Below are positions 20,972 through 31,099 of a stretch of 64,000 bases of DNA, one piece after another (position 1 is the first letter of the stretch; every line of letters starts with the position of its first letter). A program made the position numbers and the translations under genes. Under the pieces are notes generated by a model, which was not told the origin of the DNA, made no database searches, and worked only from the letters and a program-made list of their open reading frames with translations. Origin of the DNA: Aquimarina algiphila (GTDB taxonomy: Bacteria; Bacteroidota; Bacteroidia; Flavobacteriales; Flavobacteriaceae); the NCBI RefSeq assembly GCF_007489275.1, contig NZ_VLNR01000003.1:154689-218688 (forward strand), read 5' to 3'.

Positions 20972-21088
20972 ATGAAAGTTAGAGCATCAATAAAAAAGAG
21001 AAGTGCCGAGTGCAAGATTGTGCGTAGAAAAGGCCGACTTTACGTGATTAATAAAAAGAATCCTAGATTTAAACAAAGACAAGGGTAA
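20972..21088 (+). CDS. rpmJ: 50S ribosomal protein L36 (zinc-free form)
   Basis: Small 38-residue gene: [20 protein letters not shown] followed by [18 protein letters not shown]. It is the usual L36 length and sits in the usual place before rpsM. Classical L36 binds zinc through three Cys and a His; only one Cys remains here (residue 14) and no His is present, so it is a zinc-independent form. Confidence 0.95.
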   Translation: MKVRASIKKRSAECKIVRRKGRLYVINKKNPRFKQRQG

Positions 21089-21090
21089 TT

Positions 21091-21465
21091 ATGGCAAGAA
21101 TTGCAGGGGTAGATATACCTAAACAAAAGCGAGGAGTTATAGCATTAACCTATATCTTCGGAATTGGTAGAAGTAGAGCTAAAGAGATTTTAGCAACTGC
21201 CAAAGTAGATGAGAGTATAAAAGTTTCTGATTGGAATGATGACCAAATTGGTCTTATCCGTGAAGCCGTTGGAGCCTATACCATAGAAGGAGAATTACGT
21301 TCTGAAGTACAGTTGAATATCAAACGTCTTATGGATATAGGATGTTACAGAGGTATTCGTCATAGAGCTGGTTTACCGCTTAGAGGACAACGTACTAAGA
21401 ATAACTCTAGAACACGTAAAGGAAGAAGAAAAACAGTTGCTAACAAGAAAAAAGCGACTAAATAA
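21091..21465 (+). CDS. rpsM: 30S ribosomal protein S13
   Basis: 124-residue head protein that contacts P-site tRNA and L5. [19 protein letters not shown] and [20 protein letters not shown] are diagnostic, with a basic tail. It starts two bases after rpmJ. Confidence 0.98.
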   Translation: MARIAGVDIPKQKRGVIALTYIFGIGRSRAKEILATAKVDESIKVSDWNDDQIGLIREAVGAYTIEGELRSEVQLNIKRLMDIGCYRGIRHRAGLPLRGQRTKNNSRTRKGRRKTVANKKKATK

Positions 21466-21473
21466 TAAGTAGT

Positions 21474-21857
21474 ATGGCAAAGTCAACTTCAAAAAAACGT
21501 AAGGTAATTGTTGAGTCTGTTGGAGAAGCACACGTAACAGCTTCTTTTAACAACATTATTATCTCACTAACAAATAAAAAAGGAGACGTTATTTCATGGT
21601 CTTCTGCTGGTAAAATGGGCTTTAGAGGTTCTAAAAAGAATACTCCTTATGCGGCTCAATTGGCTGCAGAAGATGCTTCTAAAGTTGCTATCGAAGCAGG
21701 ACTTAAGAAAGTGAAAGTATACGTAAAAGGTCCAGGTAATGGTAGAGAATCAGCAATACGTTCTCTTCATAATTCAGGAATTGAAGTTTCAGAAATCATT
21801 GATGTAACTCCAATGCCTCATAATGGATGTCGCCCTCCTAAAAGACGTAGAGTATAA
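21474..21857 (+). CDS. rpsK: 30S ribosomal protein S11
   Basis: 127-residue platform protein. [21 protein letters not shown] tail (here [17 protein letters not shown]) and [20 protein letters not shown] are diagnostic. The 135-base structured gap after it separates it from rpsD. Confidence 0.98.
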   Translation: MAKSTSKKRKVIVESVGEAHVTASFNNIIISLTNKKGDVISWSSAGKMGFRGSKKNTPYAAQLAAEDASKVAIEAGLKKVKVYVKGPGNGRESAIRSLHNSGIEVSEIIDVTPMPHNGCRPPKRRRV

Positions 21858-21861
21858 TTTT

Positions 21862-21882
21862 ATCCCGAACATTGTTCGGGAT
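21862..21882 (+). terminator. Strong hairpin after rpsK
   Basis: ATCCCGAAC (21862-21870) pairs perfectly with GTTCGGGAT (21874-21882) around an ATT loop. The following CTTTATTATATAT is T-rich but not a clean T-run, so this may be a partial terminator or attenuator between rpsK and rpsD. Confidence 0.55.
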
Positions 21883-21923
21883 CTTTATTATATATAAATT
21901 AAAATAAGTAAGTAAATCTAAAT

Positions 21924-21973
21924 GGGGAAAAATGATTATCGAAGGAAAGAGACCTTAATTCATAATCATCCTC
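21924..21973 (+). promoter_or_regulatory. Nested hairpin leader before rpsD
   Basis: ATGATTAT (21932-21939) pairs with ATAATCAT (21962-21969), and inside it AAGG (21942-21945) pairs with CCTT (21953-21956). The outer GGGG (21924-21927) and CCTC (21970-21973) could extend the stem. It lies 20 bases before the S4 start. S4 represses the alpha operon in E. coli, so S4 is a natural candidate ligand; this is inference. Confidence 0.5.
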
Positions 21974-21992
21974 AGTAACTAAATTATTAATA

Positions 21993-22598
21993 ATGGCAAG
22001 ATATACTGGTCCAAAAACTAAAATCGCTCGTAAATTTGGTGAAGCGATATTCGGAGATGATAAATCATTCGAAAAAAGAAATTACCCTCCAGGGCAACAC
22101 GGAAATAACAGACGTAGAGGTAAGAAAAGTGAATATGCTATCCAGTTAATGGAAAAGCAAAAAGCAAAATATACTTATGGTGTTCTAGAACGTCAGTTCC
22201 GTAATATGTTCGAAAAAGCTACACGTGCACAAGGTATTACTGGTGAAGTGTTACTTCAGTTATGTGAATCACGTTTGGATAATGTAGTATTCAGAATGGG
22301 ATTAGCAAATTCTCGTAGAGGAGCAAGACAATTGGTTTCTCACAGGCATATTACTGTTAATGGTCAACAAGTTAACATTCCGTCTTACCAATTAAGAGCT
22401 GGAGATGTGGTTGGAGTAAGAGAAAAATCAAAATCATTAGAAGTAATTCAAAATTCTCTTGCTAATAATAGCAAAGTATATGAGTGGATTACATTCAATA
22501 ACGATACTAAAGAAGGTACTTTTGTGTCGGTTCCGGCAAGAATTCAGATTCCGGAAAATATAAACGAACAATTCATTGTCGAATTATACTCTAAGTAA
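21993..22598 (+). CDS. rpsD: 30S ribosomal protein S4
   Basis: 201-residue primary 16S rRNA-binding protein. [39 protein letters not shown] and the S4 domain [21 protein letters not shown] are diagnostic. It is preceded by a structured spacer and followed 23 bases later by rpoA. Confidence 0.98.
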   Translation: MARYTGPKTKIARKFGEAIFGDDKSFEKRNYPPGQHGNNRRRGKKSEYAIQLMEKQKAKYTYGVLERQFRNMFEKATRAQGITGEVLLQLCESRLDNVVFRMGLANSRRGARQLVSHRHITVNGQQVNIPSYQLRAGDVVGVREKSKSLEVIQNSLANNSKVYEWITFNNDTKEGTFVSVPARIQIPENINEQFIVELYSK

Positions 22599-22621
22599 TA
22601 ACTCTAAGAAGAAAAAATAAC

Positions 22622-23614
22622 ATGGCAATATTAAATTTTCAGAAGCCCGATAAAGTTATCATGATCGACTCTACTGAGTTCGATGGTAAATTTGAATTTA
22701 GACCATTAGAACCAGGGTATGGATTAACAGTTGGTAATGCTTTACGAAGAGTTTTGCTATCTTCTTTAGAAGGATTCGCTATAACTTCTCTTAGAATAGA
22801 AGGTGTAGATCATGAGTTCTCTACAATCTCTGGAGTAGTAGAAGATGTTACAGAAATTATCTTAAATCTTAAGCAAGTACGTTTTAAGCGTCAGATAGAA
22901 GATATAGATAATGAATCTGTTACTATTTCTATTTCAGGTCAAGAGCAATTAACTGCTGGAGATTTTCAGAAATTTATTTCTGGATTTCAGGTATTGAATC
23001 CTGATCTAGTTATCTGTAATATGGATAAAAAAGTAGCACTTAACCTTGAGATTACTATTGAAAAAGGTAGAGGTTATGTTCCTGCTGAAGAAAATAAGAA
23101 AGCTAACGCTCCTATTGGAACCATTTTTACAGATTCTATATACACTCCGATTAAAAATGTTAAATATAGCATTGAGAATTATCGTGTAGAGCAAAAAACA
23201 GATTACGAAAAATTAGTTTTCGAAATTGTAACTGACGGATCTATTCATCCAAAAGATGCATTAACTGAAGCTGCTAAAATATTAATTCATCACTTTATGT
23301 TATTCTCTGATGAGCGTATTACATTAGAAGCTGATGAGATTGCACAAACAGAAACTTATGATGAAGAATCACTTCACATGAGACAATTGTTAAAAACAAA
23401 GTTGATCGATATGGATCTCTCTGTACGTGCACTTAACTGTTTAAAAGCTGCAGAGGTAGACACTTTAGGAGACTTAGTATCTTATAATAAAAATGACTTA
23501 ATGAAGTTCCGTAACTTTGGTAAGAAATCTTTAACCGAGCTTGAAGAGCTAGTTAATGTTAAAGGACTTAACTTTGGTATGGATCTTTCTAAATATAAAT
23601 TAGATAAAGACTAA
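22622..23614 (+). CDS. rpoA: RNA polymerase alpha subunit
   Basis: 330-residue alpha subunit. The N-terminal assembly domain contains [20 protein letters not shown], and the C-terminal domain contains [19 protein letters not shown] and [13 protein letters not shown], the part that contacts DNA and activators. It lies between rpsD and rplQ in conserved order. Confidence 0.98.
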   Translation: MAILNFQKPDKVIMIDSTEFDGKFEFRPLEPGYGLTVGNALRRVLLSSLEGFAITSLRIEGVDHEFSTISGVVEDVTEIILNLKQVRFKRQIEDIDNESVTISISGQEQLTAGDFQKFISGFQVLNPDLVICNMDKKVALNLEITIEKGRGYVPAEENKKANAPIGTIFTDSIYTPIKNVKYSIENYRVEQKTDYEKLVFEIVTDGSIHPKDALTEAAKILIHHFMLFSDERITLEADEIAQTETYDEESLHMRQLLKTKLIDMDLSVRALNCLKAAEVDTLGDLVSYNKNDLMKFRNFGKKSLTELEELVNVKGLNFGMDLSKYKLDKD

Positions 23615-23616
23615 TC

Positions 23617-23658
23617 CATCATATTTTGCTCCCCAGAAAGGGTTGAAGCAAGATGATG
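23617..23658 (+). promoter_or_regulatory. Hairpin in the rpoA-rplQ spacer
   Basis: CATCAT (23617-23622) pairs with ATGATG (23653-23658), TTGCT (23626-23630) with AGCAA (23647-23651), and CCC (23632-23634) with GGG (23640-23642), closing on an AGAAA loop. The element nearly fills the 60-base gap and ends about 16 bases before rplQ. It has no T-run, so a translational rather than a termination role is more likely. Confidence 0.5.
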
Positions 23659-23674
23659 ATTAAAATTAAATGTC

Positions 23675-24154
23675 ATGAGACACGGAAAGAAAGTAAATCA
23701 TTTAGGGAGAAAAACGGCACATCGTAAAGCTATGCTTGCGAATATGGCTTGTTCTCTAATAGAGCACAAAAGAATCAATACTACAGTTGCAAAAGCAAAA
23801 GCGCTTAAGCAATTTGTGGAGCCGTTAGTAACTAAATCTAAAGAAGATACTACTCATAACCGACGTATTGTTTTTAGTAGATTACGCAATAAATATGCAG
23901 TAACCGAACTATTTAGAGACGTTGCACCAAAGGTAGGAGATAGACCAGGAGGATATACAAGGATTATTAAACTTGGAAATCGTCTAGGTGATAATGCTGA
24001 TATGGCAATGATTGAACTAGTGGATTATAACGAGTTATATAACGCTGGAAAACCTGCAAAGAAGAAAGCAAGAAGAAGAGGAGGAAAAGGAAAGAAAGCT
24101 GAAACTGCTCCGGCGGCACCAGCTAAAGAAACTGCTAATTCTGAAGAAGAATAA
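23675..24154 (+). CDS. rplQ: 50S ribosomal protein L17
   Basis: 159-residue protein at the tunnel exit. [20 protein letters not shown] and [21 protein letters not shown] are diagnostic. Residues from about 128 on form a Lys/Arg then Ala/Glu-rich disordered tail that many bacteria lack and Bacteroidota often have. It is the last gene before a strong terminator. Confidence 0.98.
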   Translation: MRHGKKVNHLGRKTAHRKAMLANMACSLIEHKRINTTVAKAKALKQFVEPLVTKSKEDTTHNRRIVFSRLRNKYAVTELFRDVAPKVGDRPGGYTRIIKLGNRLGDNADMAMIELVDYNELYNAGKPAKKKARRRGGKGKKAETAPAAPAKETANSEEE

Positions 24155-24182
24155 ATGAATAGTGTATATCACACATAATACT

Positions 24183-24218
24183 AAAAGGATAAACGTTCGC
24201 CGTTTATCCTTTTTTTTT
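24183..24218 (+). terminator. Intrinsic terminator ending the ribosomal block
   Basis: AAAAGGATAAACG (24183-24195) pairs perfectly with CGTTTATCCTTTT (24201-24213) around a TTCGC loop, followed by further T. This ends the block that began at rpsL. Confidence 0.9.
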
Positions 24219-24363
24219 GAATAATTGTAATGGTTTAATTTCCGCCTTAAAGGAAATATGTTGTTAAATTAAATAGAAGATAACAGAATTTGAAATTATT
24301 ATAGTAACAATATAGTTACTTTGTAGATTCTGAAAGATTTTTGAAAACAATAAACGTAAATAA

Positions 24364-25479
24364 ATGAAATATCAATCTCGAAAAAAAGCAATCCTGTTAT
24401 TAGCTGATGGTACAATTTTTCACGGTAAAGCTGTCGGTAAAGAGGGTAGTGCCTTTGGTGAAGTATGTTTTAATACGGGTATGACAGGTTATCAGGAGAT
24501 TTTTACTGATCCTTCATATTATGGACAATTAATGGTTACCACTAATGCCCATATTGGTAATTATGGTACTAATGATGAAGAGGTCGAGTCAGATTCTGTA
24601 AAAATTGCTGGACTTATAGTAAAGAACTTTAGTTATGAATATTCTCGTGACCTTGCGGATAGTTCTTTACAAGAATTTTTAGAGAAAAATAACCTCCTGG
24701 CAATTTCTGATGTAGATACACGGGCTTTAGTAAGCTATATTAGAGATAATGGAGCGATGAATGCTGTCATTTCAACTGAAATAGATGATATAGATAAATT
24801 AAAAGAACAATTGGCAGCAGTGCCTAACATGAATGGTTTAGAGTTGGCCTCAAAAGTTTCTACATCTGAACCTTATTTTGTTGGAGATCCTAATGCTACT
24901 TATAAAATTTCGGCATTGGACATAGGGATAAAGAAAAATATTCTTCGTAATCTAACCCAAAGAGATGCTTATGTAAAAGTGTTTCCATATAATGCCACCT
25001 TTGCAGAGATGAGTGAATGGGGTCCTGATGGATATTTCTTATCAAATGGACCTGGAGATCCTGAGCCATTAACAGAGGCTATCGCGACGGCAAAAGATAT
25101 TTTAGCTAATGACTTACCACTTTTTGGTATATGTTTAGGGCATCAGGTTATTGCATTGGCTAATGGGATTAGTACTTATAAAATGCATAATGGGCATAGA
25201 GGAATTAATCATCCTGTAAAAAACCTAATTACAGGTAAAGGGGAGATTACTTCTCAGAATCATGGTTTTGCAATACATAGAGAAGAAACTGAAAAACATC
25301 CTGAGGTAGAAATAACACATGTGCATTTAAATGATCATACAGTTGCAGGGATTAAAATGAAAAATAAGAATTGTTTCTCTGTACAATACCATCCAGAAGC
25401 TAGTCCGGGACCAAATGATTCAGTTTACTTATTTGATCAGTTTATTGAAAATATTAAGAACGCAAAAATTACTGCGTAA
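24364..25479 (+). CDS. carA: Carbamoyl-phosphate synthase small subunit
   Basis: 371-residue glutaminase subunit that supplies ammonia to CarB for carbamoyl phosphate, feeding pyrimidine and arginine synthesis. The N-terminal domain has FHGKAVGKEGSAFGEVCFNT. The class I amidotransferase half has LFGICLGHQVIALA with the nucleophile Cys, and QYHPEASPGP with the catalytic His and Glu. carB is not in the window. It lies alone after the ribosomal terminator, with only a degenerate promoter upstream (TACTTTG at 24317-24323). Confidence 0.97.
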   Translation: MKYQSRKKAILLLADGTIFHGKAVGKEGSAFGEVCFNTGMTGYQEIFTDPSYYGQLMVTTNAHIGNYGTNDEEVESDSVKIAGLIVKNFSYEYSRDLADSSLQEFLEKNNLLAISDVDTRALVSYIRDNGAMNAVISTEIDDIDKLKEQLAAVPNMNGLELASKVSTSEPYFVGDPNATYKISALDIGIKKNILRNLTQRDAYVKVFPYNATFAEMSEWGPDGYFLSNGPGDPEPLTEAIATAKDILANDLPLFGICLGHQVIALANGISTYKMHNGHRGINHPVKNLITGKGEITSQNHGFAIHREETEKHPEVEITHVHLNDHTVAGIKMKNKNCFSVQYHPEASPGPNDSVYLFDQFIENIKNAKITA

Positions 25480-25656
25480 AACTTAGATTGTTTAAATGAT
25501 ATGTAAAGCATTTTTGCAATGTATTATGCTATAACGTTATAGTTGATAACTTGACTATAACATTGTGGTTTTACTAGTAAATTAAGACTTTTTTGAAGGG
25601 ATTAAAGTTTACTGGTTTTGTATATTGCGAAGAATTAAAATTATCCAACAAAATAA

Positions 25657-26955
<1,299 letters not shown>

Positions 26956-26975
26956 TACGATATATTAATAGTAAC

Positions 26976-27011
26976 AAAGAGGCTATCTGAAAAGGTAGTC
27001 TCTTTTTTTTT
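26976..27011 (+). terminator. Terminator after eno
   Basis: AAAGAGGCTATC (26976-26987) pairs with GGTAGTCTCTTT (26994-27005), a 12-bp stem with two G-T wobbles, followed by T to 27011. Confidence 0.85.
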
Positions 27012-27128
27012 GAATAATTTAGGAAATAGGTTGTAAGGGTAAAAATCATCTTACGATTAATAACATATTAACACTATATTTCGTAATTTAGCGAATCTAC
27101 AATAACAGCAAAATTCTAAAATAATCAC

Positions 27129-28415
27129 ATGTCAAAAACAGCTACGTTAGAAATCGACGGTAATAGGTATGAGTTCCCAATAATAGAAGGGACAGAGAAT
27201 GAATTAGGAATTGATATTAAAGCACTTAGAGGGGTAACTAATGGAGTTACTACAATTGATCCAGGATATAAAAATACTGGAAGTTGCGAGAGTGCTATTA
27301 CTTTTCTAGATGGAGAAAAAGGAATCTTAAGATATCGAGGATATTCTATCGAAGAATTAGCAGAAAAAGCAGATTTTTTAGAAGTTGCCTACTTATTAAT
27401 TTTTGGAGAATTACCTACTGCAGTGCAATTAGAAAAATTCGATAAAGATATTAAGGAAGAATCTCATGTAGATGAGGATATGAAAAAAATCTTGGACGGG
27501 TTCCCTAAAAGTGCTCATCCAATGGGAGTATTGTCTTCTTTAACAAGTGCATTGATTGCTTTTAATCCAGGATCTGTTGATGTTGATTCTGAAGAGGAAA
27601 TGTACAATGCTATTGTAAAAATATTAGCAAAATTTCCTGTACTTGCAGCTTGGACGATGAGAAAAAGAAAAAGTTTACCATTAGATTATGGAGATAGTTC
27701 TTTAGGTTATGTAGAGAATCTGCATAAAATGATGTTTGCAAGACCTAATAAAACATATGAGCCAAATAAATTAGTCTATGATGCACTTGATAAATTGCTA
27801 ATTCTTCATGCTGATCATGAACAAAACTGTTCTACTTCTACAGTAAGAATAGTAGGTTCTTCTCATGCTGGATTATTTGCGTCATTATCTGCAGGGATAT
27901 CTGCACTATGGGGACCTCTTCATGGAGGGGCAAATCAGGCAGTTATAGAAATGCTTGAAGCTATTAAAGCAGATGGTGGAGATACGGCAAAATATATAAA
28001 CAAAGCTAAAGATAAAAATGACCCTTTCCGTTTAATGGGATTTGGACACAGGGTATATAAGAATTTTGATCCTAGAGCTAAAATCATTAAAAAATCTGCA
28101 GAAGAAGTGCTAGGTGATTTGGGTATCGAAGATCCTGTTCTTGATATAGCAAAGGGACTATCCTCTGTTGCTTTAGAAGATGAATATTTTGTACAACGAA
28201 AATTGTATCCAAATGTGGATTTTTATTCAGGAATTATTTATAGAGCGTTAGGTATTCCAACCGAAATGTTTACTGTAATGTTTGCTTTAGGAAGATTACC
28301 TGGATGGATTGCTCAATGGAGAGAAATGCGTCTTCGTAAAGAACCAATAGGGAGACCAAGACAAATATATATTGGAGAAAATCATAGAACGTTCAAAACA
28401 GTATCCGAACGTTAA
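27129..28415 (+). CDS. gltA: Citrate synthase
   Basis: 428-residue type II-style citrate synthase, the entry enzyme of the TCA cycle. The catalytic elements are visible: LHADHEQNCSTSTVR (first His), GPLHGGANQAVIEML, MGFGHRVYKNFDPRA (second His) and VDFYSGIIYRALGIP (Asp). The N-terminal beta domain begins KTATLEIDGNRYEFPI. It is flanked by terminators on both sides, so it is likely monocistronic. Confidence 0.97.
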   Translation: MSKTATLEIDGNRYEFPIIEGTENELGIDIKALRGVTNGVTTIDPGYKNTGSCESAITFLDGEKGILRYRGYSIEELAEKADFLEVAYLLIFGELPTAVQLEKFDKDIKEESHVDEDMKKILDGFPKSAHPMGVLSSLTSALIAFNPGSVDVDSEEEMYNAIVKILAKFPVLAAWTMRKRKSLPLDYGDSSLGYVENLHKMMFARPNKTYEPNKLVYDALDKLLILHADHEQNCSTSTVRIVGSSHAGLFASLSAGISALWGPLHGGANQAVIEMLEAIKADGGDTAKYINKAKDKNDPFRLMGFGHRVYKNFDPRAKIIKKSAEEVLGDLGIEDPVLDIAKGLSSVALEDEYFVQRKLYPNVDFYSGIIYRALGIPTEMFTVMFALGRLPGWIAQWREMRLRKEPIGRPRQIYIGENHRTFKTVSER

Positions 28416-28433
28416 GATGTAATAATATTATGT

Positions 28434-28467
28434 AAAAAGGCGTTGAGTTATATTCAACGCCTTTTTT
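28434..28467 (+). terminator. Terminator after gltA
   Basis: AAAAAGGCGTTGA (28434-28446) pairs perfectly with TCAACGCCTTTTT (28454-28466), with a T-run to 28467. Confidence 0.9.
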
Positions 28468-28572
28468 GTTAGATTGATAAGATGAGCTTCTCTAAAGATG
28501 CTCATTTTTCGAATTTAATAAAAGAATTGATATTTTTTTGCATAAAATTGGTTTTCAGAGATTGTCTATTTA

Positions 28573-28580
28573 TATATTTG
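28573..28580 (+). promoter_or_regulatory. -7 box before the amidinohydrolase gene
   Basis: TATATTTG matches TAnnTTTG. A TTG lies 22 rather than 19 bases upstream (28548-28550), so the -33 element is off consensus. Confidence 0.35.
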
Positions 28581-28629
28581 CCTAACTACTCGGGTTAACA
28601 TAATTATTTACACTTAAAAACTTATTTTT

Positions 28630-29544
28630 TTGCAACTAAATATACAGAACGAAACGTCTAGATTAAGAGCAGTGGTTTTAGGAACGGCAAAGAGTAATGG
28701 TCCAGTTCCAAAAATAGAGGAAGCTTATGATCCTAAGTCTATTGAACATATAAAGGCAGGAACGTATCCTGAAGAATCTGCTATGGTTACAGAAATGGAA
28801 TCTGTGGCCAAAGTTTTTGAAAAATATGATGTAAAAGTATATCGTCCGGATATAATAAAAGATTATAATCAAATCTTTGCAAGAGATATTGCTTTGGTAA
28901 TAGAAGATAAATTTATCAAATCTAATATCCTTCCTGATAGAGAAAAAGAAATAAAAGCAATTCAATATGTTATAGACCAAATAGATCCTGATAAAGTCTA
29001 TAAAGCTCCGTCAGAAGCTATTCATTTTGAAGGCGGTGATATCATGGTACATAATGATCATATATTTATTGGGACATATAAAGGTGATGATTACTCAGAT
29101 TGTATTGTTGCCAGAACAAATATGAAAGGGGTAGCCTATATACAATCTCTTTTCCCAAATAAAATAGTTAAAGAATTCGATCTTAATAAGTCAATGAAAG
29201 ATCCCAGAGATAATGCATTACATCTGGATTGTTGTTTTCAACCCGTAGGAAACAATAAGGCTATCATCCATAAAGAAGGTTTTAGAGATGTTTTAGATTA
29301 TGAATATCTTGTTAATCTATTTGGTAATGAAAACCTTTTTCATATTGATAAAAATGAAATGTATAATATGAATTCGAACATTTTTTCTATAGCAGAAGAT
29401 GTTGTTATTTCAGAGAAGAATTTCACAAGATTAAATACTTGGATGCGTAGCAATAATATCATAGTAGAGGAAGTCCCTTATGCAGAAATAGCAAAACAAG
29501 AAGGGTTATTGCGTTGTTCTACAATGCCATTAATAAGAGATTAA
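28630..29544 (+). CDS. Arginine deiminase/dimethylargininase-family amidinohydrolase
   Basis: 304-residue enzyme of the guanidino-group-modifying fold. Signatures in order are FARDIALVIED (near residue 88), HFEGGDIMVH (near 135), NALHLDCCFQP with the catalytic His (near 200), and GLLRCSTMPL with the nucleophile Cys at 296. It could hydrolyse arginine or methylated arginine; the substrate cannot be told from sequence. The start must be TTG at 28630: a stop (TAA, 28615-28617) lies just upstream in frame, and the first in-frame ATG would cut off about 50 residues of the conserved N-terminus. A second enzyme of the same fold follows after 85 bases. Confidence 0.85.
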   Translation: MQLNIQNETSRLRAVVLGTAKSNGPVPKIEEAYDPKSIEHIKAGTYPEESAMVTEMESVAKVFEKYDVKVYRPDIIKDYNQIFARDIALVIEDKFIKSNILPDREKEIKAIQYVIDQIDPDKVYKAPSEAIHFEGGDIMVHNDHIFIGTYKGDDYSDCIVARTNMKGVAYIQSLFPNKIVKEFDLNKSMKDPRDNALHLDCCFQPVGNNKAIIHKEGFRDVLDYEYLVNLFGNENLFHIDKNEMYNMNSNIFSIAEDVVISEKNFTRLNTWMRSNNIIVEEVPYAEIAKQEGLLRCSTMPLIRD

Positions 29545-29629
29545 TAAAATATACAATACTATTTATTAGTATATCATTTAGAGAAGTAAATATTATATAC
29601 TATCTCGAATCTTAAAAAAAATAAAACAG

Positions 29630-30562
29630 ATGAGACAAGTAACGAATACCATAGTTATGATTCGTCCGGTACAGTTTAGGATGAATGAGCAAACAGCTGT
29701 AAATAATTATTATCAAGAGAATCCTGGTATTATTGCAGAGAAAGCTAATGTAAAAGCACAGCAAGAATTTGATCAGTTTGTAGCTTCATTAAAAAAAGTT
29801 GGAGTTCAGGTTATAGTGATTGATGATGACCCCAAAAATGATACTCCAGATTCTATTTTTCCTAATAACTGGGTGTCTTTTCATGAAAATGGAGATGTTG
29901 GTTTATATCCTATGTTTGCTGTTAATAGAAGAAAAGAACGTAAACCAGAGGTTTTAAATCAGATAGAAGCTACAGGTTTTGAAATAAAAAACATTGTGGA
30001 TTATACTTCTGCAGAAGATGAAGAACTATTTCTAGAAGGTACAGGAAGTATTGTGTTGGATAGAACTAATAGAAAGGCTTATTGCGCTTTATCTGCTCGA
30101 GCAGATGAAGGGCTATTCATCGAATTTTGTGAGGATTTCGAATATACCCCTGTTGTTTTTATTGCATACCAAACTGTTGGTAAAAAAAGACTTCCAATCT
30201 ACCATACTAATGTAATGATGGGGATTGGAGAAACATTTGCGGTAGTATGCCTGGAGTGTATAGACGATAAAAAAGAACGAAAAAACCTTATTGATCATCT
30301 AAAGAAAGATGGAAAAGATATTATTGCAATTACCGAGGATCAGGTTAACAATTTTGCAGGCAACATGCTTCAAGTTGTAGGTTCGGGAGATAAGCGTTAT
30401 CTTGTCATGTCATCAGCAGCATTTAGAAGTTTAAGTAAAGATCAAATAACCAAGATAGAAAAGCATTGTGCAATTCTACATAGTGATCTTAATACTATTG
30501 AAACTTTAGGAGGAGGAAGTGCACGTTGTATGATGGCTGAAGTTTTTCTTCCAAAAAAATAG
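29630..30562 (+). CDS. ctlX: CtlX-like citrulline-utilisation hydrolase
   Basis: 310-residue amidinotransferase-fold protein starting MRQVTNTIVMIRPVQFRMNE, typical of the Bacteroidota CtlX group. PDSIFPNNWVSFHENG (near residue 80), FLEGTGSIVLDR (near 135), YHTNVMMGIGE with the catalytic His (near 188) and GGGSARCMMAEVFLP with the catalytic Cys at 300 are in place. In Francisella, CtlX is reported to act on citrulline. Together with the preceding amidinohydrolase it suggests stepwise breakdown of arginine-type compounds; this is inferred from fold and neighbourhood. Confidence 0.85.
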   Translation: MRQVTNTIVMIRPVQFRMNEQTAVNNYYQENPGIIAEKANVKAQQEFDQFVASLKKVGVQVIVIDDDPKNDTPDSIFPNNWVSFHENGDVGLYPMFAVNRRKERKPEVLNQIEATGFEIKNIVDYTSAEDEELFLEGTGSIVLDRTNRKAYCALSARADEGLFIEFCEDFEYTPVVFIAYQTVGKKRLPIYHTNVMMGIGETFAVVCLECIDDKKERKNLIDHLKKDGKDIIAITEDQVNNFAGNMLQVVGSGDKRYLVMSSAAFRSLSKDQITKIEKHCAILHSDLNTIETLGGGSARCMMAEVFLPKK

Positions 30563-30596
30563 ATATAGGATTGAAGTGTATTAAAGTATTTCTTCT

Positions 30597-30606
30597 GGAT
30601 ATATCC
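30597..30606. repeat. Short palindrome upstream of the Rrf2 gene
   Basis: GGATATATCC is self-complementary and lies 75 bases before the Rrf2 start. The same 10-mer is the core of the palindrome at 100-117. It might be an operator, but palindromes this short are common in AT-rich DNA. Confidence 0.25.
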
Positions 30607-30680
30607 TTTTGCTATTAGTTGTATATGCTATTTGGTTGGATAAGAAAATAGTAAATATGTATAGGTGAAATAAACAAAAT

Positions 30681-31091
30681 ATGCTTTCAAAAAAAACAAA
30701 ATATGGCTTAAAAGCGTTAACATATATTGCTAGAAAAAGATGTGAACATCCAGTTTTAATATCAGAAATTGCAGTTAGTGAGAATATTTCTCAAAAGTTT
30801 TTAGAGAGTATTTTGTTAACGTTGAGGAAAACCGGGTTTTTAGGATCAAAAAAAGGTAAGGGCGGGGGATATTACTTAATTAAAGAGCCTAAAGAAATAA
30901 CAATGGCTTCTGTGATTAGAGTTTTAGAAGGTCCTATAGCTATGCTCCCTTGTGTGAGTCTTAATTTTTATGAAAAATGTGACGATTGTCCCGATGAGGA
31001 TAAGTGTGCTGTCCATAGTGTTATGATAGAAGTAAGAGATAATACACTTAAAGTTTTGGAAAACAAAACTTTGGAAGATTTTATAAATTGA
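30681..31091 (+). CDS. Rrf2-family transcriptional regulator with a Cys cluster
   Basis: 136-residue DNA-binding protein. The winged helix is clear: MLSKKTKYGLKALTYIA, then ISEIAVSENISQKFLESILLTLRKTGFL, then SKKGKGGGYYL (the wing). Cys 91, 100, 103 and 109 (LPCVSLNFYEKCDDCPDEDKC) could ligate an Fe-S cluster as in IscR and NsrR, so it may sense iron-sulfur status, NO or redox state. Some relatives are cysteine-metabolism regulators without a cluster. It follows ctlX by 118 bases on the same strand, but coupling is uncertain. Confidence 0.88.
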   Translation: MLSKKTKYGLKALTYIARKRCEHPVLISEIAVSENISQKFLESILLTLRKTGFLGSKKGKGGGYYLIKEPKEITMASVIRVLEGPIAMLPCVSLNFYEKCDDCPDEDKCAVHSVMIEVRDNTLKVLENKTLEDFIN

Positions 31092-31099
31092 AATTGATA

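Noticed and set aside
10460..24154. Possible missing ribosomal genes in the operon
   Set aside because: rpmD and rpmJ, which are very short, are present at 18647-18826 and 20972-21088. Absence of tuf, adk and map is normal for this lineage.
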